From Fusibacter bizertensis (GTDB lineage: Bacteria > Bacillota > Clostridia > Peptostreptococcales > Acidaminobacteraceae): a DNA stretch of 64,000 bases. Where the stretch lies: contig NZ_JARYZI010000003.1 of the NCBI RefSeq assembly GCF_029914245.1, forward strand, positions 248,001 to 312,000, written 5' to 3'. A program made the position numbers and the translations under genes. Of the stretch, positions 1 through 9,503 are shown piece by piece (the first letter of the stretch is position 1; every line of letters begins with the position of its first letter). A model generated the notes under the pieces. It was not told where the DNA came from. It saw nothing but the letters and a program-made list of their open reading frames with translations, and did no database searches.

Positions 1-94
1 ATGGACCCTTTTTCAGTGCTTTTTCCTCAATATTGAGTATTTGATTAAACAGAGTCACCAGTAAATGGTTCATCACTTCTTTCTTAGAATTCAT
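1..94 (-). CDS. MarR-family regulator, N-terminal fragment
   Basis: The first 31 codons of a gene that leaves the window at base 1. The ATG (complement of 92-94) has a GAGGTG ribosome binding site six bases upstream. The short peptide starts MNSKKEVMNHLL and continues through LFNQILNIEEKAL, which resembles the first helix of MarR-type winged-helix regulators in Firmicutes. No DNA-binding helix is inside the window, so the family call is an inference. A strong promoter overlapped by a palindrome lies just upstream, which fits an autoregulated repressor. Confidence 0.55.
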   Translation of the reverse strand, partial: MNSKKEVMNHLLVTLFNQILNIEEKALKKGP

Positions 95-121
95 TGGCAC
101 CTCAAAATAGTTTGACTTTCA

Positions 122-163
122 AAGTATATACATAAGTATACGCTACCGTGAAAAACCTGTCAA
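122..163 (-). promoter_or_regulatory. Promoter and candidate operator of the MarR-like gene
   Basis: Reading the minus strand, TTGACA (158-163) and TATACT (135-140) are separated by exactly 17 bases, a near-consensus sigma-A promoter. The -10 element lies inside an imperfect palindrome at 124-141 (GTATAC, four bases, GTATATAC on the minus strand). An operator over the -10 box is typical of autorepression by MarR proteins. The promoter is seen; operator function is inferred. Confidence 0.7.
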
Positions 164-176
164 GGCAGTCACTTTC

Positions 177-1559
177 CTATTTTATAGGGTTAGATTTTAT
201 ATTCTTATAGGTCTGGAACGAACCACTTGTTAAGATAATTGCAGCTGGAAATGTAAACCAGTTGAGAAAAGCAAATGGCGCATATTGCATAGCACTCACA
301 CCGGTTATTGCAAGTATTATTATTGCATTTACATTCCAAGGCATCAAAGGTGCTAAAGCCGTTCCTGTGTTGGCAATTATTTGTGCCAAAGTCACGTCGT
401 CATAATTAAATTTTTTAAAAAAGGTTTTTAAATACCTGCCTGGAACTAGAATGCCCACTGTTTGATCACATGTTAATGCGTTCAAAACAGTAGATAAAAT
501 TCCTGTATTAACCAAAGCATTCTTGCGATTAGTACTGTGAGACGATACTAAATTTATAATTGGATTAATCCAACCACATTTTTCATATAGTGTACTCATT
601 GAAATCCCTGCCATGATAATCAACACAACTTCAACCATTGCAAATGCACCGCCTATCTCTAGAGACTTTAAAAATCCCTCTTCTCCTCCACTTTTAAAGC
701 CATTCAGCATATAAGAAACTGTATCTAAAACATTGTTCCCTTGTACAAATATGGTAATAAGTGCGGCAAAAAAAATCCCTGTTCCAAGTACCCGTGCAGA
801 TCTAATTCCTTTAAAACTCGCTATCAGTACAAAAAAAGGGACTATAAAAAGTAAAGGGGAGACCATAAAATTGGTATCAATTATCGCTTTATAAGCTAAT
901 ATACTATCTACTGAAATATTACTCTTGTATTTTAAACTTAACATAAGATATACAAAACCTGCTAAAATAGCGGCTGGAATCATCACTTTACTTGTACTTT
1001 TAAAGTAAGCATTAAATTTTACATCTACAGTCTCAAGTGTGAAATTGACAAGTGCAGATATAGGTGATAAACGATCCGCTACATATGCACCAGATATTAG
1101 CGCTCCTACTAGGATACCTGGTGGCATGCCTATAGAAATCCCAAGCGAAAACAGTGCAACTCCAATAGTACTTAGTGTGCCTAAACCGGTCCCTAAAAAA
1201 AAAGCCACTAAGGCTGTCATTAAATATGCAAAAAGTAGAAAATAGACTTTATCAACCACGTTAAAACCGTAATAAATCATCGCGGGTACAATCCCTGATG
1301 AAATCCACATGGCAACGTTGACACCAATTAATAGTACGATCATGTATATATCTTTAATACTCCAAATGCCTCTCACTATCCACGTTAAACTAGTTCTAAA
1401 TGGAACGCCCTTAGCTCTTACTGATAATACTGCAAAACCTAAAGTTATACTCAATCCAATTATAAGTGATTTACCAAGAAACAAACACGTAAACACACTC
1501 AATATAAAAACAATTGCAAGTATAAAACCCAGTCGCTTTGGAAGCTCATATTCTGTCAT
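177..1559 (-). CDS. NhaC-family Na+/H+ antiporter
   Basis: A 460-residue polytopic membrane protein with about eleven hydrophobic segments, the usual length for the NhaC antiporter family. Recognisable features are glycine-rich membrane stretches (FFLGTGLGTLSTIG near residues 120-133, SGAYVADRLSPIS near 155-167) and a conserved C-terminal GTALAPLMPWN. The family exchanges cytoplasmic sodium, or in some members an organic substrate, for protons across the membrane. The ATG has a GGGAG site and sits one base past the stop of the NRDE gene, so it is the last gene of the 0.2-5.0 kb operon. The transported ion is not decided by the sequence. Confidence 0.85.
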   Translation of the reverse strand: MTEYELPKRLGFILAIVFILSVFTCLFLGKSLIIGLSITLGFAVLSVRAKGVPFRTSLTWIVRGIWSIKDIYMIVLLIGVNVAMWISSGIVPAMIYYGFNVVDKVYFLLFAYLMTALVAFFLGTGLGTLSTIGVALFSLGISIGMPPGILVGALISGAYVADRLSPISALVNFTLETVDVKFNAYFKSTSKVMIPAAILAGFVYLMLSLKYKSNISVDSILAYKAIIDTNFMVSPLLFIVPFFVLIASFKGIRSARVLGTGIFFAALITIFVQGNNVLDTVSYMLNGFKSGGEEGFLKSLEIGGAFAMVEVVLIIMAGISMSTLYEKCGWINPIINLVSSHSTNRKNALVNTGILSTVLNALTCDQTVGILVPGRYLKTFFKKFNYDDVTLAQIIANTGTALAPLMPWNVNAIIILAITGVSAMQYAPFAFLNWFTFPAAIILTSGSFQTYKNIKSNPIK

Positions 1560-1560
1560 G

Positions 1561-2346
1561 TCAATCTCCCGAATTTATATTGAATTTTATTTTCTGTAAA
1601 GTCCAACGACCTTGTTCTTGTCGTGCCTTTTCATAATAATACACACTATTTTGTTCATCTATTAATATCACAGTTTCATATCTTGTACCATAAGCATCAA
1701 GTTCGATAAACAATGAGGATAATGATCTTTCGAGTTCCAAGTCAATTCCCGTTTCCGGAAGCTCATCATCATTGGCTATAGCTCTATTTTCTAAAATCTT
1801 AAACAAAGACTCATACAGGATTTCATCACTATACTTTGACGCCATTAGGTTTGATTCTATAAAATCACTTAAATCTTTTTTTATCCGCTCAACTTTAGGC
1901 CAAGGGGTATCTAATGATGCATTGCTTAACCCATAAAGTCCTGGTGCAAGTAATTTAATTTCATCGCCAATATTTGAATAAAAACCTAATTCATCTAGCG
2001 TACCTACGATTAAATTAAAAGGATCATAGTTTAGTTTTTTTTCAGTAAGCGTCTTCAAAAAATCCAATGGTGAACAGTTAGAATTGAAATATTCATTGAT
2101 CAACAACCCTCTAGATTTTGGATCTGATACATGTTTTGAAAAGTCGCGGTAATTGGTAATAAAACCGAATTTTCCACTGTCTGTTATACCGGTCCAAGTG
2201 CCACCTTTTTCTAAATCAACCCCTGATATAATGCCATCATGCTTATGAGCATCTAAGGTCGGTCTCGCATAAAACTCATCGCGATTACCTATAAAAATCA
2301 GCGGGTATTTAGGATGGTACTTATATGCTAATGCAAGTGTACACAT
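1561..2346 (-). CDS. NRDE/TANGO2-family protein
   Basis: A protein of about 261 residues that starts MCTLALAY and carries the signature NRDEF at about residues 20-24, both hallmarks of the NRDE (TANGO2) family. The family has an Ntn-hydrolase-like fold with a conserved Cys2 that would become N-terminal after Met removal. I place the start at the ATG at 2346, not at a GTG two codons earlier, because GAGGTG lies just upstream and because the Met-Cys start is conserved. The biochemical role of bacterial members is not established. It lies between corA (7-base gap) and the NhaC gene (1-base gap). Confidence 0.85.
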   Translation of the reverse strand: MCTLALAYKYHPKYPLIFIGNRDEFYARPTLDAHKHDGIISGVDLEKGGTWTGITDSGKFGFITNYRDFSKHVSDPKSRGLLINEYFNSNCSPLDFLKTLTEKKLNYDPFNLIVGTLDELGFYSNIGDEIKLLAPGLYGLSNASLDTPWPKVERIKKDLSDFIESNLMASKYSDEILYESLFKILENRAIANDDELPETGIDLELERSLSSLFIELDAYGTRYETVILIDEQNSVYYYEKARQEQGRWTLQKIKFNINSGD

Positions 2347-2353
2347 AGTCACC

Positions 2354-3424
2354 TCAAAACCATTTTTTTTTCTTGAAAAATAAAATCATTCCTACGAAAA
2401 TTAAAAACGCTGTTGCTAAAAACACGGGAATTCCCAATGTACTTTCAAGACCAGGGAAATACTTGAAATTCATTCCAAAAAAACCCGTCATGAAGTTGAG
2501 TGGTATGAAAATAGCTGAAAAAATAGTGAGTATAGACATCACTTGATTTAACTGATTACTTGTATTCATCATGTTCATCTCGTAAATATTGTTAACCATT
2601 TCTCTATAAAGTGCCACAAGATCGTTAACATGATTTACATGATCTGATACATCTTTAAGAAAAACTTTAACTTCTGACGAAATCCATTCATTGGTCTGTT
2701 GTCCATTTAACTCAATCAATATATCCTTAAAAGGCATCACTGATGCACGCATCAACAAAATTTGTTTTCTAAGCTTAAACAACTGGTCCAGTTCAAGCTT
2801 TTCATCTTCTAAAATGTTTTGATCATAAGCATCTATTAGATCTCCCATACCCGTTAAAATCTCAAGTTGATGATCCACAAGTGCATCAATTATTGCATAG
2901 TAAAGATAATCTGCTCCCGAGCTTTTTAATCTTCCATTGCCTTGCTTTAGCCGTTGACGAATAAAATCAAAAACATCATCATCTTTTTCTTGAAAAGTAA
3001 TAACAGCTCTGTCAGTTAAAACAATTGAAAGGTGTTCGTGAACTATTTCTCCAGCAAAATTTCCAAGTCTATCCTTAGAACGATAGACCATTTTTAAAAT
3101 TGTAAACAAATACGGGGCATTAATCTCTATTTTACTTCGCTGTGCGACATGAACAATATCTTCTATTGCAAGAGGAGATAAACCGAGTAACTCACCAAGC
3201 GAGATAATCGTTTCAACTTGATTGAGTCCAATGACATTTATCCATATATTTTTATCTGAATCAAGCAACTCTGCTAGTTCTGATTCAAAGTCAATGTCAG
3301 TGAATTCATCATACGCCATATGTTCACTGTCATATGCAAAAACTTGAATTTGGGTCATGTTGTTAGGGTAATCACCTGTATAAATGACTGATTCTGGTGG
3401 TAGGTTTAACTTTGTACGCTTCAT
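2354..3424 (-). CDS. corA: CorA-family Mg2+/Co2+ transporter
   Basis: A 356-residue protein with the CorA layout: a long cytoplasmic alpha/beta and helical domain (residues 1 to about 290), then two membrane helices at the C terminus. The first helix ends in the selectivity signature GMN (in FFGMNFKYFPG), and the chain ends in a basic KKKKWF tail. CorA pentamers let divalent cations, chiefly Mg2+, enter the cell and are gated by cytoplasmic Mg2+. The GMN motif argues for a true CorA and not a ZntB-type relative. The start has a GAGG site, and dapF ends 7 bases upstream. Confidence 0.95.
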   Translation of the reverse strand: MKRTKLNLPPESVIYTGDYPNNMTQIQVFAYDSEHMAYDEFTDIDFESELAELLDSDKNIWINVIGLNQVETIISLGELLGLSPLAIEDIVHVAQRSKIEINAPYLFTILKMVYRSKDRLGNFAGEIVHEHLSIVLTDRAVITFQEKDDDVFDFIRQRLKQGNGRLKSSGADYLYYAIIDALVDHQLEILTGMGDLIDAYDQNILEDEKLELDQLFKLRKQILLMRASVMPFKDILIELNGQQTNEWISSEVKVFLKDVSDHVNHVNDLVALYREMVNNIYEMNMMNTSNQLNQVMSILTIFSAIFIPLNFMTGFFGMNFKYFPGLESTLGIPVFLATAFLIFVGMILFFKKKKWF

Positions 3425-3431
3425 ATAGTCC

Positions 3432-4238
3432 TCACTTCAAAGGGTCACACTTTATATACCCGGAATAATAAACTTTTCCTTCGAGAAAAACTTCAACTTG
3501 TTGATCCTCTTCGATAAAGTAAACGCGATTAATCCCGCCAATGTTTTTAACATCAACTGGTGAGTTCATCTTGTATCGTTTAGAGGCTAAAACAGCACTT
3601 GCACATGAACCCGTCCCACAAGAATCGGTTATATCTTCAACCCCACGTTCATAGGTAATCACTTCGATCTGATCTACAGATAACTTCTTTACGAAATTAA
3701 TATTGGTCCCATTACTAAAAAGCACGTGATCTGTATCAAAATTTCTACCAACCTTTCTCATTTCCTCTAAAGAATAAACTTGATTATCCTCCTGAAAAAT
3801 CACAACATGCGGTACACCAAGTTGCATGAACTGATAACCTATTCCATCTTTATGACCTTCACTGATGCCACTAATAGAATAGGTCCCCATGGTGATTTTA
3901 ACTGTATTACCAGTTACATTTGCCCGAATTTCACCGGCTAATGTTTCAAAACTCATTTGCGAACCTGTTTTGCCTTGTTCAAACATATATAAGGCAACAC
4001 ATCTTGCACCATTGCCACACATTTCACTTTCAAAACCGTTGGCATTGATGATGCGCATCTTAAAATCACTCTTTTCAGAAGGTTCTATGGCCAATATACC
4101 GTCAGCACCAATCCCCTTTTTAACATCACAATCTCTCTTTGCCATTTTTGATAATGCAGCAGAGCTATAGCTAAGCGACAAATTATTTAATAGTAAAAAA
4201 TTATTGCCATTGCTTTGAATTTTTCGATACTCTATCAT
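3432..4238 (-). CDS. dapF: Diaminopimelate epimerase
   Basis: A 268-residue enzyme that converts LL- to meso-diaminopimelate for lysine and peptidoglycan synthesis. Both catalytic cysteines are visible in their family contexts: Cys74 in EMCGNGARC and Cys207 in DSCGTGSCAS. The N-terminal signature NGNNFLLLNN stands where most family members read GNDFxxxD, so the N-terminal loop is slightly divergent. Length is normal (about 270-280). The gene starts 3 bases after the stop of the EFR1 gene with a GAGGTG site, so the two are probably translationally coupled. No other dap gene is in the window. Confidence 0.95.
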   Translation of the reverse strand: MIEYRKIQSNGNNFLLLNNLSLSYSSAALSKMAKRDCDVKKGIGADGILAIEPSEKSDFKMRIINANGFESEMCGNGARCVALYMFEQGKTGSQMSFETLAGEIRANVTGNTVKITMGTYSISGISEGHKDGIGYQFMQLGVPHVVIFQEDNQVYSLEEMRKVGRNFDTDHVLFSNGTNINFVKKLSVDQIEVITYERGVEDITDSCGTGSCASAVLASKRYKMNSPVDVKNIGGINRVYFIEEDQQVEVFLEGKVYYSGYIKCDPLK

Positions 4239-4241
4239 TTT

Positions 4242-5024
4242 TCACCTCTTTATACCTTGATACTGTACCGTGGGTTTTTTCTTTGACATAATGCTTATCG
4301 CTTTTTGTGGACATTGATTCACACAGCGATAACAAAGTGTACATTTGCCATCTTGCTTAATTTTATCATCTACGAGATGCAGATTATCCATCGGACAAAT
4401 CGCTGCACACTTACCACACTTTATACAGAGTGAATCCGAGATTTTCACATTAGCCGCCAATTTTTTCTCCCATTTTGAAAATGGAATCCGTTGCATCGCA
4501 CCAAGTAAAAGTGAACCAACACCATCTCCACGTTTTCTCATAATGTTGTTGGCAAAATCAGAACAGTAAAGTTCCACTCTTTGACGTGTTACTGTTGCCA
4601 CTTTCATAGCTTCAGCATCATTTTTCACTTTAAACATCTTTACATCTACGAGATTTGAAGGCATGAAAAAGTGCTCAATAGATATAATTTCAGCATGACA
4701 TCTTCTTAATATACGAGCAAGATAAGCACCACCGTCACCTGAGAACATCAATTGCGTAACGATTACTGCTGTTTTTTTGTCTTCGAGCAATGGACAAATT
4801 TGTTTTACAAAACGCCACATAATCATTGGCGCCATAGAACCATACACGGGATTAGCAAATAGAAGACAATCTGCTTCTGAGATCTTTAGTGCATCTTCAT
4901 CAGTGTAGTCTTCAATACTAAGAAGTTCTAAATCAATTCCATGTTTCACAAAAGCATTCTTCATTTCTTCAACTACGAACTTTGTATTCCCAGTTCCTGA
5001 AAAATATAGTGCTAAAATCTTCAT
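4242..5024 (-). CDS. EFR1-type flavodoxin/ferredoxin fusion protein
   Basis: About 260 residues. The N-terminal half is a flavodoxin-like domain with the FMN phosphate loop SGTGNT near residue 9, and the C-terminal part holds two 4Fe-4S motifs (CIKCGKCAAICP and CTLCYRCVNQCP). This matches the EFR1 family of anaerobes, presumed cytoplasmic electron carriers with unknown partners. An in-frame ATG lies 15 bases upstream at 5039, but I choose the ATG at 5024 because GGAG sits 6-7 bases before it and because MKILALYFSGTGNT is the natural family start. It heads the operon that continues with dapF, corA, NRDE and NhaC. Confidence 0.88.
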   Translation of the reverse strand: MKILALYFSGTGNTKFVVEEMKNAFVKHGIDLELLSIEDYTDEDALKISEADCLLFANPVYGSMAPMIMWRFVKQICPLLEDKKTAVIVTQLMFSGDGGAYLARILRRCHAEIISIEHFFMPSNLVDVKMFKVKNDAEAMKVATVTRQRVELYCSDFANNIMRKRGDGVGSLLLGAMQRIPFSKWEKKLAANVKISDSLCIKCGKCAAICPMDNLHLVDDKIKQDGKCTLCYRCVNQCPQKAISIMSKKKPTVQYQGIKR

Positions 5025-5085
5025 CTTTGTCTCCATCATCTTGTAAATTAGTGGTTACCTATTCAACTTAATCAATATTATGCTA

Positions 5086-5862
5086 CTAATTGATCGCTTC
5101 TTTTATGCGAATGTATTTTAAACTTACACTTGGATTATTGGTTTTTCTCGATCGAATATCAAACTGTTTGAGTGAAGACACAAGTGGCGTCAACTTAGAA
5201 AATCCATAATTTCTAGTGTCAAAATCTGGGTATCTTTTGTTGAGCATACTTCCAAGTTCCCCCAAAAATGCCCAGCCATCATCATCAGAAATTTCACTTA
5301 TAATTGCTTTCACAACATCTATAAGTTCATCTTTTGAAATCATACCTGCTTTAGATTCTTGAACAATTGCAGATTTTGCTTTATTCACTTCTGGACGATC
5401 AAGTGTAGTTGCAGAGAGCACTTCAAGATATTTAAATTTTTCACAAGCTGCTATGAAAGGCGTCGGTGTTTTTTTCTCCCCCATCCCAAGTACATACATT
5501 CCTGCTTCTCTTAACCTTGCAGCAAGTTTAGTGAAATCACTGTCACTTGATACGATGCAAAATCCATCAACATTATGTGAATATAAAATATCCATCGCAT
5601 CAATGATTAATGCCGCATCTGTAGCGTTTTTCCCTGAAGTATAGCTATATTGTTGAATAGGCGTAATTGAATGATTTAACAAGACTATTTTCCACGATGC
5701 CAGTTGTGGCTTTGTCCAATCGCCGTATATCCTTTTATAAGTTGGTGTGCCATGATTGGCAACTTCATCAATAATTGATTTTATATATTTATCTGAAACA
5801 TTATCAGCATCGATTAAAACAGCTATTCGTCTATCACGTTGCTCTCTGCTATCATTGTTCAT
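5086..5862 (-). CDS. NYN-domain (PIN-like) protein with OST-HTH domain
   Basis: A 258-residue soluble protein. Residues about 10-150 are a NYN domain of the LabA/DUF88 type: LIDADN near residue 18, a TSGKNATDAAL stretch, and CIVSSDSDFTKL supplying the conserved aspartates. Residues about 175-255 resemble an OST-HTH/LOTUS RNA-binding domain (DDGWAFLGELGSMLNKRYPDF). NYN domains belong to the PIN-like nuclease fold and are thought to cut or process RNA. The start has a GGAG site. It lies 61 bases upstream of the EFR1 gene and may be transcribed with it. The RNA target is unknown. Confidence 0.88.
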   Translation of the reverse strand: MNNDSREQRDRRIAVLIDADNVSDKYIKSIIDEVANHGTPTYKRIYGDWTKPQLASWKIVLLNHSITPIQQYSYTSGKNATDAALIIDAMDILYSHNVDGFCIVSSDSDFTKLAARLREAGMYVLGMGEKKTPTPFIAACEKFKYLEVLSATTLDRPEVNKAKSAIVQESKAGMISKDELIDVVKAIISEISDDDGWAFLGELGSMLNKRYPDFDTRNYGFSKLTPLVSSLKQFDIRSRKTNNPSVSLKYIRIKEAIN

Positions 5863-5920
5863 AATATTCTCCTTATAGGTGTTTAAGTCATATATTTATT
5901 TTATAGTGCCTCTTTATACA

Positions 5921-8287
5921 TTACAAGTCAATTCGGCGACTTCCAACATATAGCCTAGAACCAAAGTCTCCGACATTTCTAGTCTTATCGCTAATCCCTG
6001 TACCCGCAAACTGTGCATAAAGTTTTAACCCCACATTTGCAAGTGTATCTCCTTGCTGGAGAAAACTTTGTTTTTCCAGTGCATATAGATATCTATTGTT
6101 AATGATACTTTGAAGGATACCACCATCTTTTAAATTAATGGGTAAAAAAGGGTTAATCAATTCTCCAAATCCAGCAATGTTATGATATTGGGTTCTTGAC
6201 TGAACTTCATAAACAGCATCTTCATCAATTCCCATGACTTTTATCGTTTCAAGTGGTGGGCAAGGTCGATGTAATTTTTGATAATATCCTATAACAAACT
6301 GATTTTTTGTCTCATCGACAACTGACCATACCGTAGGTTTTTCGGTAATTTCTGCAGTATGTCTATAAAAAGTACCAAATTGCAAAATTTTCCGATGTTT
6401 TTTATAAAATGAAACTTGTTTTGCAATAACTTTTTTATCAAAACTTGATAGCTTTGTTAAATCAAGTTCATAGCCAAGTAAACCAAATGCTGCAACATTA
6501 AAACGCGTTTCAATCGGAGTGGTTCTAAGTACTTGATGTGAAGGGCGACCGCTCACATGAGCTCCCATTGTTGAAGGTGGGAATACCAAGGAAGTACCAA
6601 ATTGAATATCAATTCTTTCCACAGCATCGGTGTTATCACTTGTCCATGTTTGAGGCATATAATAAAGCATACCGAGGTCATAGCGGTTACCTCCACTGCT
6701 ACAAGACTCAAACAAAATATTAGGAAAGGCATTACATAGTCGCTCTAATAAGGCATATAACCCAAGTGTATAACGATGATTAAGTGACATTTGATCTTCT
6801 TTAGGTAAATAATTAGAATAGACATCTGTAAAATTGCGATTCATATCCCATTTTACATAATCAACATTTCCCTGTTTAAAAACATAGTTTAGTTGCTCAT
6901 ATATATTTTCTATTACATCTGGGTTTGTAAAGTCAAGTATCAACTGATTTCTTCCATATGAAGGTTTACGATCGTTTAGTTTAATCGCCCAATCTGGATG
7001 TTCCTTATATAATTCGCTATTTTCAGAAACCATCTCCGGTTCAACCCATATGCCAAAATCAAGTCCCATTGCTTTTATCTTTTTGCTGAGCCCCTTAAGC
7101 CCGTTCGGCAGTTTTTTTGCATCCTCTGTCCAATCACCTAACGATGTGGTATCATCATTTCGACCTTTAAACCAACCGTCATCAAGTACAAAAAGCTCCA
7201 TCCCCATATGCTTTGCCTCTTTTGCAAGTGCCACAAGTTTTTTCTGATCGAAATCAAAATAAGTAGCTTCCCAATTGTTAATCAGGATCGGACGTTCTTT
7301 ATACTGCCAATGTGGAGATACAACATGCGCATTTATCAATTGATGGAAATTCTGACTTAAACCATTTAGACCATTTGATGCGAATACACAAACCGCTTCT
7401 GGTGTATCAAAGGCTTCACCTGGTGAAAGGTTCCATTTAAATTCAAAATCCGAGATGCCAAGCTGAACTCTCGTCATTTCATAAGGACTCACTTCAACTT
7501 TCCCACAAAAGTTTCCACTATACATCAGTGCAAATCCGTATGCATCACCTCTGGTTGCATCTGTTTCTGGTGAGACTAAAGCAATCATTGGATTATGATT
7601 TGCACCACTGACACCTTTTTTTGAGTCAATGGTATATATGCCTTTCCTTACTGCTTGACGATGCATTTGGCGCTCTCTTATCCACATGCCATCTAACGAA
7701 ATTTGTTCAAAGTCACTGTGGCTAAAATCCATATTAATGCTTTGCATATTATGAATTTGAATTACTTCTTCACTATGATTGATCAATCTACTAAACCTAC
7801 AAATTGTACCGGCATCATCAATCGGTGTATAAAAAAGGTGAAGTGTTACTGATTTTACACGTTCTTTCAGTATGATTTCAAGGGTATCGCATTGAAGATT
7901 TTCATCCCTTACACTAGGTAATCCTTTAGGTGATACTTTTCCTTCGTGAAGTAAAAAAGATTCATATACAAAATCACTTGTTCTAGCGCCATCTTCCCAT
8001 GAGAGGTAAATAGAAGGTACTCTATAGTCTCCTTTACCGAAACAAGAACTCTCAAGAAGTAGAGTATCAAGTGTGAGGTTGCTTCCCTGTTCATAAAGGG
8101 TAGATGATCCCACTTGCATGTCATAGTTTTGGAAAAGGTCACCCAAATAAGGTGTATGGGATACTTTTTTTCCATAATGCAAGTTGACAAGTTTTCCGTT
8201 GGGCAAGACCGTCATTATGTAGCTAACATTTTGTGTTTGAACATGAAATAAAGGTTGCTTTGAATCAGGTCGATCAATATAAATCAT
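5921..8287 (-). CDS. GH36 alpha-galactosidase
   Basis: A 788-residue cytoplasmic glycoside hydrolase (no signal peptide), somewhat longer than the usual 730. It hydrolyses terminal alpha-1,6-galactose from melibiose, raffinose and similar sugars. GH36 landmarks appear in order: an N-terminal beta-sandwich, VLDDGWFKGRNDD, GIWVEPEMV, the nucleophile Asp481 in KWDMNR, and the acid/base Asp551 in SDNTDA within FESCSSGGNRYDLGM. The ATG has a strong GGGGGAG site. No transporter or second sugar gene adjoins it, so it seems to be transcribed alone from its own promoter. The exact substrate cannot be read from sequence. Confidence 0.95.
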   Translation of the reverse strand: MIYIDRPDSKQPLFHVQTQNVSYIMTVLPNGKLVNLHYGKKVSHTPYLGDLFQNYDMQVGSSTLYEQGSNLTLDTLLLESSCFGKGDYRVPSIYLSWEDGARTSDFVYESFLLHEGKVSPKGLPSVRDENLQCDTLEIILKERVKSVTLHLFYTPIDDAGTICRFSRLINHSEEVIQIHNMQSINMDFSHSDFEQISLDGMWIRERQMHRQAVRKGIYTIDSKKGVSGANHNPMIALVSPETDATRGDAYGFALMYSGNFCGKVEVSPYEMTRVQLGISDFEFKWNLSPGEAFDTPEAVCVFASNGLNGLSQNFHQLINAHVVSPHWQYKERPILINNWEATYFDFDQKKLVALAKEAKHMGMELFVLDDGWFKGRNDDTTSLGDWTEDAKKLPNGLKGLSKKIKAMGLDFGIWVEPEMVSENSELYKEHPDWAIKLNDRKPSYGRNQLILDFTNPDVIENIYEQLNYVFKQGNVDYVKWDMNRNFTDVYSNYLPKEDQMSLNHRYTLGLYALLERLCNAFPNILFESCSSGGNRYDLGMLYYMPQTWTSDNTDAVERIDIQFGTSLVFPPSTMGAHVSGRPSHQVLRTTPIETRFNVAAFGLLGYELDLTKLSSFDKKVIAKQVSFYKKHRKILQFGTFYRHTAEITEKPTVWSVVDETKNQFVIGYYQKLHRPCPPLETIKVMGIDEDAVYEVQSRTQYHNIAGFGELINPFLPINLKDGGILQSIINNRYLYALEKQSFLQQGDTLANVGLKLYAQFAGTGISDKTRNVGDFGSRLYVGSRRIDL

Positions 8288-8319
8288 AACTCCCCCTAAT
8301 TATTGTATTCAATATAACT

Positions 8320-8349
8320 ATTATACCTCTTTAGTTGGAAACCATGCAA
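8320..8349 (-). promoter_or_regulatory. Putative promoter of the alpha-galactosidase gene
   Basis: On the minus strand a perfect TATAAT (8320-8325) is preceded, after 18 bases, by TTGCAT (8344-8349), a weak -35 element. A weak -35 would fit a promoter needing an activator, but no regulator gene is adjacent. Confidence 0.55.
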
Positions 8350-8381
8350 AGATTTGATGCACAAAATATCGCAATATTAAT

Positions 8382-8439
8382 AAAAAGCGCTCACTTTTGG
8401 CCGATTGTCACTACAATTTGACCAAACATGTGAGCGCTT
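8382..8439 (-). terminator. Intrinsic terminator after the DUF5692-type gene
   Basis: A 10-bp perfect stem, AAGCGCTCAC (8385-8394) with GTGAGCGCTT (8430-8439), encloses a loop that itself contains nested complementary pieces (TTGG/CCAA and ATTGT/ACAAT). On the minus strand it ends in a short run of T. It separates the membrane-protein gene from the alpha-galactosidase gene. Confidence 0.75.
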
Positions 8440-8478
8440 AAGTAAAATCCATATTAAACATCTTCTGTTTTTTATCTT

Positions 8479-9390
8479 TTATAATGCTTTTAACTCTTTA
8501 AAAGCTGCAAGATCAGTATGAATTTCTTCTTTGATTGGGTTCTTTTTATGCTTAATTATTTTACCGAAATGATAAATGAATACAGCTAAATTTGCAGCTA
8601 AAGCTAAAAAGCTAACAACAAATAAAGCAGTTTCGTTATGTGATGATTTAATTGCAAATTTTGAGGTATCTACAAAAGCTGGGTAACTCATAACGAACAT
8701 CATCCAAAAGCCTAATGTCTGAGCTCTATGCTGTAACCATGCACCTTTCTTGATAAAAAAAGCTGGAATCGTACATGAAATGAGAAGTGCAGCTCCTGCA
8801 TAAAAAGCATGATCAGAAACACAATTATAAACATATGCAAAGTTCCATATATCGTAAGCAATGATCCAAAACCAAAGTTGGTCTGACCAAATCATGTCCT
8901 TTTTCTTATCCTTACTGATTTGGATGCCAATCCAGCCTGAAATCGTGATGATATTAAGTAGTCCTGCAATACCATTCATGATATTCCAAGGGCCCCCAAT
9001 GATCACAACACCATCAATTAACCCGTTAAAGCTAAAGCATTGAAAATCTCTTACAACTGCCTCTAAAATATTCACTGAAAGTATCAAAGCCGGAAAGAAC
9101 AATATCCACTTGTTATTCACAGCGCCCTTGATATGTCTAATTGCAAGAAAACCTAAACATCCCGCTAAAGCAGAGTATACTTTTGCCCAATGAAACCAAG
9201 TCCCCACACTTGTACCTTCACCAGCTGTTTTAGGCCATACAGTAATTGTTAAAATAATAGGTAATACTAAAAATAATGCCAAAGAAATCCATTTGTTCAG
9301 TCTTGCCAATTCGTTTAGTGCAATTAATCCCCCCAGAACAGCAAACCACATAATTGCTGAGTACCAAGGGATTGATTCAAATAAAAACAT
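8479..9390 (-). CDS. DUF5692-like multispanning membrane protein
   Basis: A 303-residue integral membrane protein with about nine hydrophobic segments evenly spread and a short basic cytoplasmic tail (KIIKHKKNPIKEEIH). Tryptophan- and glycine-rich loops such as VVIIGGPWNIMNGIAGLLN and SDQLWFWIIAYDIWNFAYVYN resemble the DUF5692 family as I remember it; that name is tentative. No catalytic or transport motif is evident and the function is unknown. The ATG has a GGAGG site. It is flanked by its own terminator and lies downstream of the sensor-kinase gene with a 113-base gap that contains an inverted repeat. Confidence 0.65.
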   Translation of the reverse strand: MFLFESIPWYSAIMWFAVLGGLIALNELARLNKWISLALFLVLPIILTITVWPKTAGEGTSVGTWFHWAKVYSALAGCLGFLAIRHIKGAVNNKWILFFPALILSVNILEAVVRDFQCFSFNGLIDGVVIIGGPWNIMNGIAGLLNIITISGWIGIQISKDKKKDMIWSDQLWFWIIAYDIWNFAYVYNCVSDHAFYAGAALLISCTIPAFFIKKGAWLQHRAQTLGFWMMFVMSYPAFVDTSKFAIKSSHNETALFVVSFLALAANLAVFIYHFGKIIKHKKNPIKEEIHTDLAAFKELKAL

Positions 9391-9404
9391 GTTTCCCTCC
9401 TTAA

Positions 9405-9445
9405 AGTTTTGACTTTCGAATTTTTGTTATATTTTTGTCAAAACT
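9405..9445. promoter_or_regulatory. Inverted repeat before the DUF5692-like gene
   Basis: Two perfect 9-bp arms, AGTTTTGAC (9405-9413) and GTCAAAACT (9437-9445), flank 23 AT-rich bases. On the minus strand the upstream arm contains TTGACA, a possible -35 element, and the downstream arm ends a few bases before the GGAGG site of the membrane-protein gene. There is no T run, so it is not a normal terminator. It could be an operator or an RNA hairpin near the start site. Function is inferred. Confidence 0.45.
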
Positions 9446-9503
9446 ACTTCACGTTTCTATTCTAGCACTTTGAAGTTAAAACACAATAAAGATTCTCAAT
9501 TTT

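Noticed and set aside
7909-8190. 93-codon open frame inside the alpha-galactosidase gene on the same strand
   Set aside because: It lies in another frame of a GH36 enzyme that is intact; no ribosome site.
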